Part shown: positions 35,785-46,590 of the stretch, one piece after another
How the letters are laid out: every line of letters starts with the position of its first letter
Numbering within the stretch: the stretch's first letter is position 1
Assembly: GCA_024663395.1 (NCBI GenBank)
Contig: JANFAH010000011.1
Coordinates: forward strand, 186,001-250,000
Reading direction: 5' to 3'
Length of the DNA: 64,000 bases
From: Pisolithus tinctorius
Lineage: Eukaryota > Basidiomycota > Agaricomycetes > Boletales > Pisolithaceae
Position numbers and translations under genes: made by a program
The notes under the pieces: generated by a model
Told to the model about the DNA's origin: nothing
Database searches by the model: none
The model's input: the letters and a program-made list of their open reading frames with translations, nothing else

Positions 35785-36427
35785 CCGAGCAGCGAGCCAC
35801 CTCGCGAACACGTTCTGGTCCATCAAGACCCAGCCCCGCTAAACATGATCCCGGGTTCGGGCGGCCATCTATGGCTTGTTGATTGGGATCATTCGAGCTT
35901 CTATCCGGCTTTCATGGAGTACTTGGAAATGGAAGAACCTGAGCAAGCGATGCCGTGGAGAGAGCAGACGTTGTGGGAGGGGTAGGTAGTTGGATGGCCG
36001 GGCCTTCACAAGCCACCAATTGAGATAGTCGCAGAAAAGAGAAGGCAAAGCGTGTGGTGCGGGGTCGTTGATCCCTTGGATCCAATCCGAGTGAACCCGG
36101 CCAGGGTGATAATCTTCAGTCTTCTGCGAAGTGACTGTGTGCAGATACGAACGACCTGAGCTCCCAGGCGATGCGGATGGTAGTCCATAGTCTGAGACGT
36201 GGCCATAGCTGCTCCATGGTCTCACCATGTATACGTTTCATGACGATAAGACGATCTTCTTCTGGAAGAGGTACTATACGGCGTATGGCGGGTACATTTA
36301 CACAGACTGAGCGTACCTTCTCAATCGCGTCGGTTCTCAGGCCACGAAGCTGACTTTGCCACCAGGTTATGTGAAAGAACGCAAACTGATTCCGTGCGTG
36401 TCGTGGTGAGAGTAGGTGACTGGTCAA
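35785..36427 (-). pseudogene. APH-like phosphotransferase relic (X2), C-lobe inverted
   Basis: The minus strand from 36427 encodes an N-lobe piece (VPAIRRIVPLPEEDRLIVMK, then RIHGETMEQLWPRL) and further down the NWWLVKARPSNYLPLP segment, with frame breaks. The C-lobe piece (HVLVHQDPAPLNM, LWLVDWDHSSFYPAFMEYLE) is on the plus strand at about 35795-35960. Same flipped arrangement as X1. Confidence 0.72.
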
Positions 36428-36487
36428 CGTGATGTGCGACTGCTTCGTCAGTACAGGTGTCGGGCAAGGCTTCGCTGAGCTGAGTTT

Positions 36488-37998
36488 GACATGGAGGATG
36501 CCATCCTGATGGCAGATATCTGGTTAGTGTACATCGTCATAAAAGAAAAGGAGGACACAGACCAGGATGATATGGTGTCTGTGAAAGTTGCGGGGACCAA
36601 GTCGGCACGCACCTTGGCTTTGCCCCCCATCAATTCCCGAGGTCGTCAGCTTGCAAAATCCGTGTTATTAGTATCATGCATGCTGTCGCGATACGATTCG
36701 AGTGCTGGTAAAAGGTGAGAAACGAGTTTTACGACGAACGTTCAACATCTTTACACGACCACTCGGATTGCCAATCGGCCTTCTTCGGTCTCATTGCCTC
36801 CTCCATCCGATTCGAATGGGGGTATGGCAATGACGAAGTCGCTGTACAAGGACTATTGGCGTTTCGTGGTGGCCATCAAAGTCAGCAACGTCACTCGACG
36901 CACCGTAGTCTTACTCTGTGTACGTCAGGGTATCCGCCCTTGCTAGTACTGCTTGTTGTACCACTGGAGCGTCTGTGCCACTCTCAACCAGACAAGGCTA
37001 CATGTCTATCTCCGTGCAGGTCGTCGCCCTGCAAACTACGCTCATTCGTTATTCTGATACTGTTCTGGAGCCGTGGGGATCATTCATGAACCGTTCTTTC
37101 CCTGTCTCTGAACTCAAAACATCATCCGGCAAGGGGTGCCAGCACGAGGCAGCACAAGCCCTACAAATGCATATTCCACACTTCGGTGGGTATCAACGTG
37201 TAGTAGCTGAAGCAAGGCCTACTCCATGCTGGGTCATCATTGATCGCTAAGGTTAACTTCGTCCATCACTCCAAAGTATTCCATCGTCTCACAAAGAACA
37301 TGTCTGATCATGGGGTGAGCGGTCTTTGATGATATGACTTGGCATTCCGTTACGGACGGCCCAGCTGTGCCCAGAATTGGTCACAGTGATAACCTACCTC
37401 TCTAATACCCAGAACCCTCGGAAAGCGAAACTCTTCCCAGCACGAAACTCAGCAGAGTACGTTTCTTTTGTTAAGTCCAGTCCACACTGTCTCGCTGTCT
37501 CTCAGGAGACCATGTGGCATGCGTCACGGCAACTTCGAATTCTCCCGGACGAAGTACTGATCTACGGCGATGGTTTATCCGGCATCCAGATACCAAATGC
37601 CTACAATATAGGTCTTATCGATGTTCCTCGTGTTGATGTCGTGTTAAGCCGTCGTTCGGCTTTGCAAACCGCCTGGAGGAGGTGTTGCATTCACGTAATA
37701 GTTCGAGCGCCAGAACGGAGCAAGCTGGTGTGGTAAGCGCACGAACTGGACCCTGCAGGGGTCATGTGTATTGGAATGCATCGAATTTCATACTCACGGA
37801 GATCGCAAGGTGCGATCATTCCTAGAATCTGTGGCTTTGGGAACCCACTGGCAAAACCCCCGCTGCTCACTTTGCGTTGAGTGTCATGTTTTACCCTTGC
37901 CAATCGCAAAACCTTACAGTAGGTGGGAAAATCGTTGTCTAAAGTCGTCCGGGCGGCTGACTGCATGGTACAATGTAATAATTTGTGGGGTGGCATAC
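36488..37998 (+). other. U4: conserved upstream block, A gene missing
   Basis: Homologous to U2 and U5 but ends at 37998, before the TATA box. It is fused directly to sequence found upstream of B genes, so the A and D genes of this unit have been lost. It keeps the open 90-codon stretch (about 36985-37250). Confidence 0.6.
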
Positions 37999-38284
37999 AC
38001 GTGGGAATTCATCGTCCAACACTGATGCCCTCCGGACCAAGACATGTTTTTCTTGCGTGAAAAGTGATTTTGAGCTTGTACGAGGATTACGAGAAGACTC
38101 AATCACACGATATACTACCACAGTTGGCCAGCAACATGTGGGGGCTCGCACAGCACTTGTCTATTATCTTGGCTTGTGCCAGCGTGCAATGGGATATAGG
38201 CCAGCTTCTGCTGGGGCCGATCGACTAAGGACTCAAGGTGGACCCCACTCCCTCTGTACCTGCCATCCGCACATCGTCAACCTA

Positions 38285-39285
38285 ATGCCTGCCATTTGGT
38301 CTCGAGCATTGGATGCGGGTCCCACCCCGCTCAGACATGTTGATTTCATCCTCAATAGCGCCGCCGTGGCTGGTCTCTTAGGTGGCGAAGAGGCCATTAC
38401 GTCCATGGCAGCCGTTCACGTCTTCGGTGAAAAGACGTGGCTGGGGTGGTACAGTTCCCCCGGCTCATACACTATGGGTCTACGCTTCATGCAACTCGCT
38501 CGATCGGCGGTCCCTACATATGATGATGGGGAGGTGCAGGCCGATCTGGCAGCGTTCTTCGAGTACAATGGTTGGAGGGGACCCAAATTTGCAGCTGTCC
38601 ATTCTGGAACTATCATGCAAGACACGGGTCATATTGCGGCTTTGTTGATGAAGGAATGCGCAGAACTAGAAGCAGTTGCCGTGGCGGGGGGCAGAAAGAC
38701 ACAATCTTTTGGTATTACTATTGCAAGGCTCCCTGATCCGCCCAAGCCCAATGTAAAGGTCCAATCCCCCAGACCCTACGTCGTCTTCTTTGCCAGCATG
38801 CCGATTCTCGTCAGCGTCTCTACCTGTGTCCTCTCCGCCGCGTACCGCGACTAGTACGGCTTCACTATCATTTTCTTTGGTATCATTGCCAACGGATTAG
38901 CTTCTATGGTAATCGGCTTTGGTAAATTCCAGTTCACCCATCCAAAACCTGCACCTGGTTCACCTGCTGGAGACGGCATTCTTGGTTGTGACGATCCTGG
39001 TTCCCGAAACTCCAGTGTGGGATAAGTGGAAGGAGATTGTGAACAAGCGTCTCAAGGATGGGCGAAATCTTGAATTCGAGGATGCGGATTGGAAGTGTGA
39101 CGGTTTCTCCGAGGGATAAAAATCCTTATTGAAGACGCTTCTTGAGGATGCCACGGTGGCGCACAGCCTTTTCAAGGGGGAGACTGTTGACAAGGAGATT
39201 GTTGGTAACGAGGAGATTGTTGATGACGAAGAGATTGTTGGTAGCGAGGAGATTGTTGGTAGCGAGAAGGAGATTGCTGGTTGAG
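38285..39285 (+). pseudogene. B3: inactivated subgroup B copy with expanded acidic tail
   Basis: Starts like B1 and is intact to the first membrane segment, then TAG at 38852-38854 follows AAYRD. About 400 bp covering membrane segments 3 and 4 is missing at 38995, and the C-terminal part is in another frame. The acidic tail is expanded: an 18-nt unit coding roughly for GNEEIV / DDEEIV / GSEEIV / GSEKEI is repeated in tandem at about 39200-39282. Confidence 0.85.
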
Positions 39286-39572
39286 CGTCACAACAGGGCA
39301 TGGGTAGGGATTCCATGATATCCAACATCCATCATACTCGCATGACTTGTTTCTTATTGGCATGAACACATATATACCCAGTAGTGGTAGTTACGTCTGC
39401 TGAGGCTTTGCTGTCCTGTCTCATTGCTATCTCATCACTTGTCTCATCGGAATTATCACAGTTTATACTCATACATATCTGATACATCTGACCCGAAAAG
39501 TGACTAGCGGCGCTGTTCGAGGTAATCCTCCCCTCTTTCTCAGTCGTCACTGGTAGTTCACATCCAATTTGA

Positions 39573-40165
39573 TTGTTCCTGCACATGACTCTTCCATATC
39601 CTTTCCATTTCCCGCTGCCTGCGCCGTTATCGCCTATGATCGTCCTGTGCAATCCCTCCATCGTGCAGCAAAGAATGGACGACACAGGCCTCCCCGAAAT
39701 ACGCTATACTTTGCCCTTCTGTGCCTGCGATACTCCGCTGCGCTGCTTGCATCGCATTTACGAACGAGCAGCGATCGGTTGACCTCTTCAATTTGGATAT
39801 GAAACGCAGTATTTTTGGGGCCGGACGTCATGGAAGGTGGAAGACATATCCAATCCGAAGGATCCCGATTCCGTGCAATATGCTACTCTTGCAGGCTTCG
39901 CAGGGGTCATGGCTATATGCTTCAATGAGCGGATTAATCTGGAATGGGAAGCGGTGCAGTGTCTAACCCTCTCTCGATGGAACTTAGGCGTTCGTTAAGC
40001 CGCGAAGAATTCATCTTGTTCACGAAAGAACGCCATGAGAAAGCCCCGAGCTGGACTGCAGGCGTTCGAGGGCCTGCAGAACGTCTCATCTTTCAGTCAG
40101 ATATCTTCAATGGGGAAATTTTCACCAGCCAAAATATGGACTGGATTTCAATCGAAACAGTCTGA
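39573..40165 (+). pseudogene. Remnant of an unrecognised gene (X3)
   Basis: Plus-strand frame from about 39573: IVLCNPSIVQQRMDDTGLPE, then LRCLHRIYERAAIG, a TGA stop, then GYETQYFWGRTSWKVEDI, DPDSVQYATLAGFAGVMAIC and FNERINLEWE, another stop, and a last piece in a different frame ending at 40165. The shape resembles uncharacterised basidiomycete proteins. It is clearly non-functional. Confidence 0.5.
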
Positions 40166-40447
40166 CAAAGTCACCTCATTCTCTTTTCGTCGTCAAATCA
40201 ACTTCTTCTGTCTCAGGTGCACGCGAACTTTGGTGGAGAAACAGGTGCCAGGTTATAGGGATATAAAATTGGTATGTAGCTCAGGTCAATAGCACAGAGT
40301 GCACCAGCTTGTACCTCAGTGAGCATTGTCGTATCATAGTAAGTGCAGCTCGTCCTTTGGAATGCAGGCAAGAGTATCCATAAGCGATCAGCCAAAACAA
40401 AGACCAGCACATGCGACCCACCGCCATGTGAGGCTCCGAGCAGCGAG

Positions 40448-41090
40448 CTACGGCATCGCCCACTCAGGTTCCTCCATTTCCAAGTACTCCATGAAAGCCG
40501 GATAGAAGCCCGAGTGACCCCAGTCAACAAGCCATAGATGGCCGCCCGAATCCTGCATCATGTTTCGCGGGGCTGGGTCTTGGTGGGCCAGAACGTTCGC
40601 GAAGTGGAGAGCAGACATTGTTGGAGGGGTAGGTAGTTGGACGGCCGGACGTTTACTAGTCACAAATTGAGGTAGTCGCAGAAAAGAGAAGGCGAAGCGT
40701 GTGGAAAGGGGCCGTTAATCCCCTGTATTCACTCCGAGTGAAACTGGCCGGGGTGTTAACCTTCAGTCTTCTGCGAAGTGACTTTGCGCAGAGCAGATAG
40801 GAACGATCTGAACTCCTGGGTAATGTGGATGGTAGCACATAGTCCGAGACGCGGCCGTAGCTGTTCCGTGGCCTCACCATGCATACGTGTCATGACGATA
40901 AGCGGTCCTCTTCTGGAATGGCACTATACGACGTACGGCGGGCACATCCGTACCGACTGAGTGTACCTTCTTAATCGCGTCGATTCGCAGGCCACGGAAC
41001 TGACTTTAATAACAGGTTATGTGAAAGAACGCAAACTGATTTCATGCGTGTCGTGGTGAGAGTAGTTGACAGGTTAACATGATATGCGAC
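40448..41090 (-). pseudogene. APH-like phosphotransferase relic (X3), collinear
   Basis: On the minus strand the N-lobe remnants (about 41090-40660) are followed in the correct order by the C-lobe (LAHQDPAPRNMMQDSGGHLW, then LVDWGHSGFYPAFMEYLEME) at 40605-40451. HxDxxxxN and DWG are both visible. Several frame breaks lie between them. This is the ancestral order from which X1 and X2 differ by an inversion. Confidence 0.72.
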
Positions 41091-41147
41091 TTCTTCATCA
41101 GGACACGTGTCGAGCAAGGCTTCATTGAGCTCTGAGCTTGGCATGGG

Positions 41148-41230
41148 TGTGGTAGTCGAGAAGTCCACGGTTCAATTTTGCATTGACGCGTCGACACACC
41201 ATTCATTTGGCGTTGTTTATTGTTATCTTT
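41148..41230 (+). repeat. Left terminal inverted repeat of the 16-kb element
   Basis: Inverse complement of 57030-57111, near perfect for about 74 bp, then indels. Confidence 0.88.
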
Positions 41231-42059
41231 CACCACCTCTGTACTACACAGCTCAGAATACAGTACGCTGATTGACGTGATGCAAGGTATATTGTGACCG
41301 CATAAGAGATTAGTAGGCAAGAGTGTAGGTTCAGGTCGTGGGTACGACTCGGAGGCCGGATGATGCGTGTATGTTATGTAAGCGAGAACACTGCCGCAAG
41401 GCCTTGCTGTGCTGCACCAACTCTGCGAAGTTCAGTGCATGCTCAATACTGGACTTGGATGGCACACAATCAAATGGGTGTCAATGGATATAGAGTCAAG
41501 CAGTGTTTGTCCCATTAGTATATCACTGGCTGACTAGCTGATGTTGCTGCAACACAGATCCTCCTGAAGATGTCCTTTGTGAGGCACTCCATCAGTATGC
41601 CAAGGAACGACTCACAGTGCAGGAACGTTTGGCAAGACTGAACTCTGAGTTCCAACTTACTGTCAAGTTAGGCCAAGGATTTGATTCCATCTATGCTATT
41701 AGGCTGACACTACCATACTTTTGTATGGAAAGCCAGACGGTCACGCTCAGGTACATGGTAGGGGATGTGCCGTACACCTACTGCATTTGGTAGTCGGCCA
41801 CCTTGGGACCCGGGACAGCCCCAGAAAAAATACACATGGGTGTTTATAGGTATTTATGCAGACTGCCAAGGTTGAGTCCAAGTAATGACATTCTAGTTAC
41901 CGTAGTACTACATAATGTATCAAGTACCACAGGTACTCGCCTTCCACTAATACCATGCCTTGCTGGGAGAGCATCAGTGCAAAAGTGTGCTCGGAATCAC
42001 TGCTGTTCAGGGCATCGATGATCATATCAATTGCCAGGCAGTACTGTGAAAATGAACCT

Positions 42060-43182
42060 TCAGTATCTCGGCAGCTGTCGAGCACACTCTGGAACTTTAA
42101 TTGCAGCTGCTCGTTGAAAGCCGAGACTGAAGCTTCACACTATGTAATTGTGTAGCCACACCTCTCGTGGAGTGCTGCCTGCCCTTGCCTGCCTGCTGTA
42201 GATAATTCCATAGCCACTGACAAGCTAAAAATGCTGCTGGCCTGCCACTACTCCCAACCCACATCCACATTTGGTATATATTGAAATTTCCCACCCTACT
42301 GCCCTGTAGTCCCCTGGGTCAGCTCCCTTGCCCAACTGGGCTCTATCCTCTGCTGGCATGCACCATATATGGTCATTAACATGAAGTATAAGTATATTAG
42401 AGCATAATTGAATGCTTAGTTGAGTATATTAGTGGCCCTGAATAGCTTGGAAATGAGATAGGGGCAAAAAGCCAAAAAGCGGAAGCATTTTTGATATATT
42501 GGACATATCTACTTGGTTTTCATGTATCCATCAAGTTAATATGTATGCCTACAACATATTCAAAGTTCATAGACTTTGATGGAGTGCTTTACATGTGGTG
42601 ACACAATCTCCTCCTCCCTGTATTTCACCATAGAAAATTTTTTCTGGGTCTTTCTGTGCTGGTACTGTAATGTAACATGGTATAATAGTTACACTTAGCG
42701 AATTGGTGCATAATTGGACCACCCATTTGGTGGCTGAGAAGCTCTGAATTGCTAGAAAGGATTTCAGGGGTTACAGACAAAAAAGTGTTCGCAATTTTGC
42801 TACATTTGATATGGGAATTTGAGAAGGACATCCCCTTGTAGTGGCCCTCTGTACCTATATAATATCACAAGCTCGTTGAATGGGGTGGAGTTCCTGAGGT
42901 GTTGTCCCATGGTCTTCCCCTGCTGGTATTTAGGGGCTCCATCAATTTCCAGGCAGTATATTGCTATTCCGAATATCTAGGGATCTATTGAATACTTATT
43001 CACAGCCAAAAAATAAATACCAAGTCCACACCAGAAGGGGAGAGAGCAGGGGAAGGAAAACAATCACCCAGAGAGTGTGGGAAAATGTGCAAAAAGTTGC
43101 GGAGACTTTTAAAACATATCAGAAAGATGGAATGGTACATCACACACAGTGTCTGGTGCTCAATGGATGGAGTACCATGTTC
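42060..43182 (+). repeat. Left arm of a 2.4-kb palindrome
   Basis: Near-perfect inverse complement of 43401-44530, at least over 42085-43182. AT-rich; no gene recognised, though a 68-codon frame is preserved in both arms. Confidence 0.9.
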
Positions 43183-43400
43183 CCATTGGTCATGGGACAT
43201 GCCTTCATGTAATATGATACCTGCATTACCCAGAGAACCCAAAAAAATGCGAAAAATGATACATGTGGACTTTTGATTCAGTAAATACATTTCACTACTC
43301 AGGATAAGAGACTGGCACCAAGTCTCAAGTTCTGAGGGTGTGACACACTGAAGTAGGTGTAATATAATTCTAGGAGGAGCTATCAGGTGTTAAAATCCCA

Positions 43401-44530
43401 GTACTACCATCCATTAAGCACCAGACACTGTGTGTGATGTACCATTCCATCTTTCTGATATGTTTTAAAAGTCTCCGCAACTTTTTGCACATTTTCCCAC
43501 ACTCTCTGGGTGATTGTTTTCCTTCCCCTGCTCTCTCCCCTTCTGGTGTGGACTTGGTATTTATTTTTTGGCTGTGAATAAGTATTCAATAGATCCCTAG
43601 ATATTCGGAATAGCAATATACTGCCTGGAAATTGATGGAGCCCCTAAATACCAGCAGGGGAAGACCATGGGACAACACCTCAGGAACTCCACCCCATTCA
43701 ACGAGCTTGTGATATTATATAGGTACAGAGGGCCACTACAAGGGGATGTCCTTCTCAAATTCCCATATCAAATGTAGCAAAATTGCGAACACTTTTTTGT
43801 CTGTAACCCCTGAAATCCTTTCTAGCAATTCAGAGCTTCTCAGCCACCAAATGGGTGGTCCAATTATGCACCAATTCGCTAAGTGTAACTATTATACCAT
43901 GTTACATTACAGTACCAGCACAGAAAGACCCAGAAAAAATTTTCTATGGTGAAATACAGGGAGGAGGAGATTGTGTCACCACATGTAAAGCACTCCATCA
44001 AAGTCTATGAACTTTGAATATGTTGTAGGCATACATATTAACTTGATGGATACATGAAAACCAAGTAGATATGTCCAATATATCAAAAATGCTTCCGCTT
44101 TTTGGCTTTTTGCCCCTATCTCATTTCCAAGCTATTCAGGGCCACTAATATACTCAACTAAGCATTCAATTATGCTCTAATATACTTATACTTCATGTTA
44201 ATGACCATATATGGTGCATGCCAGCAGAGGATAGAGCCCAGTTGGGCAAGGGAGCTGACCCAGGGGACTACAGGGCAGTAGGGTGGGAAATTTCAATATA
44301 TACCAAATGTGGACGTGGGTTGGGAGTAGTGGCGGGCCAGCAGCATTTTTAGCTTGTCAGTGGCTATGGAATTATCTACGGCAGGCAGGCAAGGGCAGGC
44401 AGCACTCCATGAGAGGTGTGGCTACACAATTACATAGTGTGAAGCTTCAGTCTCGGCTTTCGACGAGCAGCTGCAATTGAAGTTCCACTGTTCTCGACAG
44501 TGGCCAAGAACAAAGCTTCAAAAAATACAG
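43401..44530 (-). repeat. Right arm of the 2.4-kb palindrome
   Basis: Inverse copy of 42060-43182. The loop, 43183-43400, is unique sequence of about 218 bp. The outermost ~40 bp of the arms has diverged. Confidence 0.9.
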
Positions 44531-44746
44531 TGTAGGGTGTTTTCTGACGATGAAAGTGATGACGACGACCTATTCCTAGACAAGTGGTAGATACTATGTA
44601 GTATGTCAGGCTCATATCTACATTTTCGTGGCCATTTTTCATGATTCATTATAATATATGCAAAGCCGTTAAACTACATCTCGGGTAAGTTTGTGGTGTC
44701 TTGGGTCCCAAGGGGGTCAATTACCAAGTCTAGTATTTATGGGCGC

Positions 44747-46590
44747 TGTGAGTCAAAGTGTGGAAAGGTGGTGAAAACCAACCAAAACCAACACAAAAGA
44801 CAAATGTAAAGCGAGTGGTGGTGTGCCTCTGCGGAACCTGGAGTGCAGAAACCTAAATGTGGGGGGAACTTCAAGTAGAGGTGCTCCTGGTGCAAGTCGA
44901 CGACGAGTTACGCAGGAGAAGATGAATAAGTGATGACTGAGGAGGGGATGCTGAACAGAGTGAAGGTGTTCAGCCGAAAGTACTTGGGGGTAATGGACTT
45001 TTGATAGAATATGCTCCTGGCGCAAGTCGATGACGAGTTACGCAGGAGTGAATGGATGACTAAGCAGGTGTGCTGACAGAGCACAGATGATACTTCAGAT
45101 GAAGGTAGATAGACCCTTGATGGAGCCTCAACTACCAATGATATGAATGAAGACAGATAGACTCTTCCGAATGAGCCTCAACTGTCGACGACAAGATATG
45201 CTGAGCTGAGCTGACTTCTGAGTGACTTCTTGATTGATTGTGGGTAGCTAAGTACATGGGGGTTTATATACTGAGGGGGGAGCACAGCTTGTGACAAACA
45301 AGGCACAAACACTTGGTAAGTAATGAGTAAGGACTGAGTAATCATGATGAGTAAGTGAGAAATGAAGAGTAAGCAAGCAAAGAGGATTGGTAAGTATTGG
45401 CAATAAACGAGTCAAGGATAGTCAAAATATCACAGAATGAGTCAAATAGAGTCAGAAACTGAGTAAGCGCACCGATATCACATTAGGGGGTGGCGATGCA
45501 AGTCAGACCTCGGCGGAGACATCTCTAGACCCAAAGATGGCATGACAGATGGATGGTGTTTCCAGATAGGGAAGTATTAATTCCAGAATTGAAGGGCATG
45601 AGTCAGGCGTCAAAGGGGGCTAGGGCGTTGGGGGTCTGTGGGGCAATGAGAGCATACGTGATCACGTCTCCCACCCTTCCATCCTCTCAGCGAAGTTAAC
45701 AAAAACTTCATGAACGGGGCTCTGATGGAGGAGGAGGAGAAGGGGGAACGTCTTCTGCTGGATCTTGCAGTAAGAAGGCAAGATGCATGTCATACTCGTC
45801 ATGAATGCGATCAGGGAGGCTGGAGGACAGTAGATTATACTGCAGCTGTCGCAATGCAGGAAGAATGACGGACGAGACTGGAATAAAGACGGTGCAGGGA
45901 GCAGGAAGGAACGATCCATATGCTTCATCAACTGGGGAGACTGAAACGACCACATAAGACCTTTCTAACCGAGTGACAGACCTGAGGTGACCAAAGAACG
46001 TCCTTCTGGAAGTCATACTGACAAGGAGAACACGCTGACCAAGCTGCATGGGACGAGACGGGGCTGACAATGACGGGATGAACCAGGGGGCTTCAGGACG
46101 GAAGCTGGTGGGAATGCCTGGCAGATATACGTAGCCACTGTCTCTGGCAAATGAGACAAGCGAGATGATCGACGAAGAGGTGGCCATGATTGATGGACTT
46201 AGCGAAATGAGCGTCTGATGGATGGAGTGCTGTAGAAACGTGCAGGGTGCGAGGATCCTCTCCAAATTTGGAAGGAAGAATCGTGGGGCTGAGCACTTTA
46301 AGCGAGCATGGGAACGGAGTCGATATCTTTGGAAATGGTGGAGATACGACGAAAACCGGAATGCCGTACACGGGCGCTAAAAACCTTTAATGCGCGCTTA
46401 ACTCGCTTCCTCTTTTCTCTTTAGCACTGACGACTCGATCTTGTGCGAAGGATGACTGTTCACGTCCAACAGTCTTTCTTCACATGAGGCCTTTAGTCTT
46501 CATCTGCATGCCTGGGCATTGTGCACAACTCGTCAACGAGTTAGGCAGAGTCAGCTGTAACCATGTCCACAACACCTTTGGTGTGTGACA
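44747..46590 (+). mobile_element. 1.84-kb TGT..ACA element, copy 1
   Basis: Starts TGTGAGTCAAAG and ends GTGTGTGACA, flanked by GCGC at 44743-44746 and 46591-46594. A full inverted second copy at 52093-53944 has the same termini and its own GCGG duplication. Ends and duplication size suit a long solo LTR, or a small non-autonomous element of integrase type. A TATA-like tract is near 45262 and a preserved small ORF is on the minus strand. Confidence 0.72.
45708..46187 (-). CDS. Small ORF inside the 1.84-kb element, copy 1
   Basis: 159 codons from MATSSSIISLVSFARDSGYV to SPPPPSEPRS; an upstream in-frame ATG at 46265 would add 26 residues. The same frame is open in the inverted copy at 52496-52975 with only scattered substitutions and no indel. 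Leu/Ser/Val-rich beta-like sequence with a proline tail. No family recognised; it may be non-coding sequence that happens to stay open. Confidence 0.4.
   Translation of the reverse strand: MATSSSIISLVSFARDSGYVYLPGIPTSFRPEAPWFIPSLSAPSRPMQLGQRVLLVSMTSRRTFFGHLRSVTRLERSYVVVSVSPVDEAYGSFLPAPCTVFIPVSSVILPALRQLQYNLLSSSLPDRIHDEYDMHLAFLLQDPAEDVPPSPPPPSEPRS

Larger units (their letters stand above)
35111..36440. repeat. X2: repeat block downstream of the Helitron
   Basis: Continuation of duplication copy 2 after the Helitron; collinear with X1 but with an extra segment (about 35190-35590) that X1 lacks and X3 retains. Confidence 0.8.
39440..41147. repeat. X3: repeat block downstream of B3
   Basis: Third copy of the X block. 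It holds the longest version of the unrecognised gene fragment and the APH relic in its original collinear order. It ends at the CATGGG target duplication of the 16-kb element. Confidence 0.75.

Noticed and set aside
44747..45482. A separate 736-bp LTR (TGTGA..TCACA) followed by a primer-binding-like AGGGGGTGG
   Set aside because: Similarity between the two copies continues far past 45482 and the target duplications fit the 1.84-kb unit, so the inner TCACA is probably chance.
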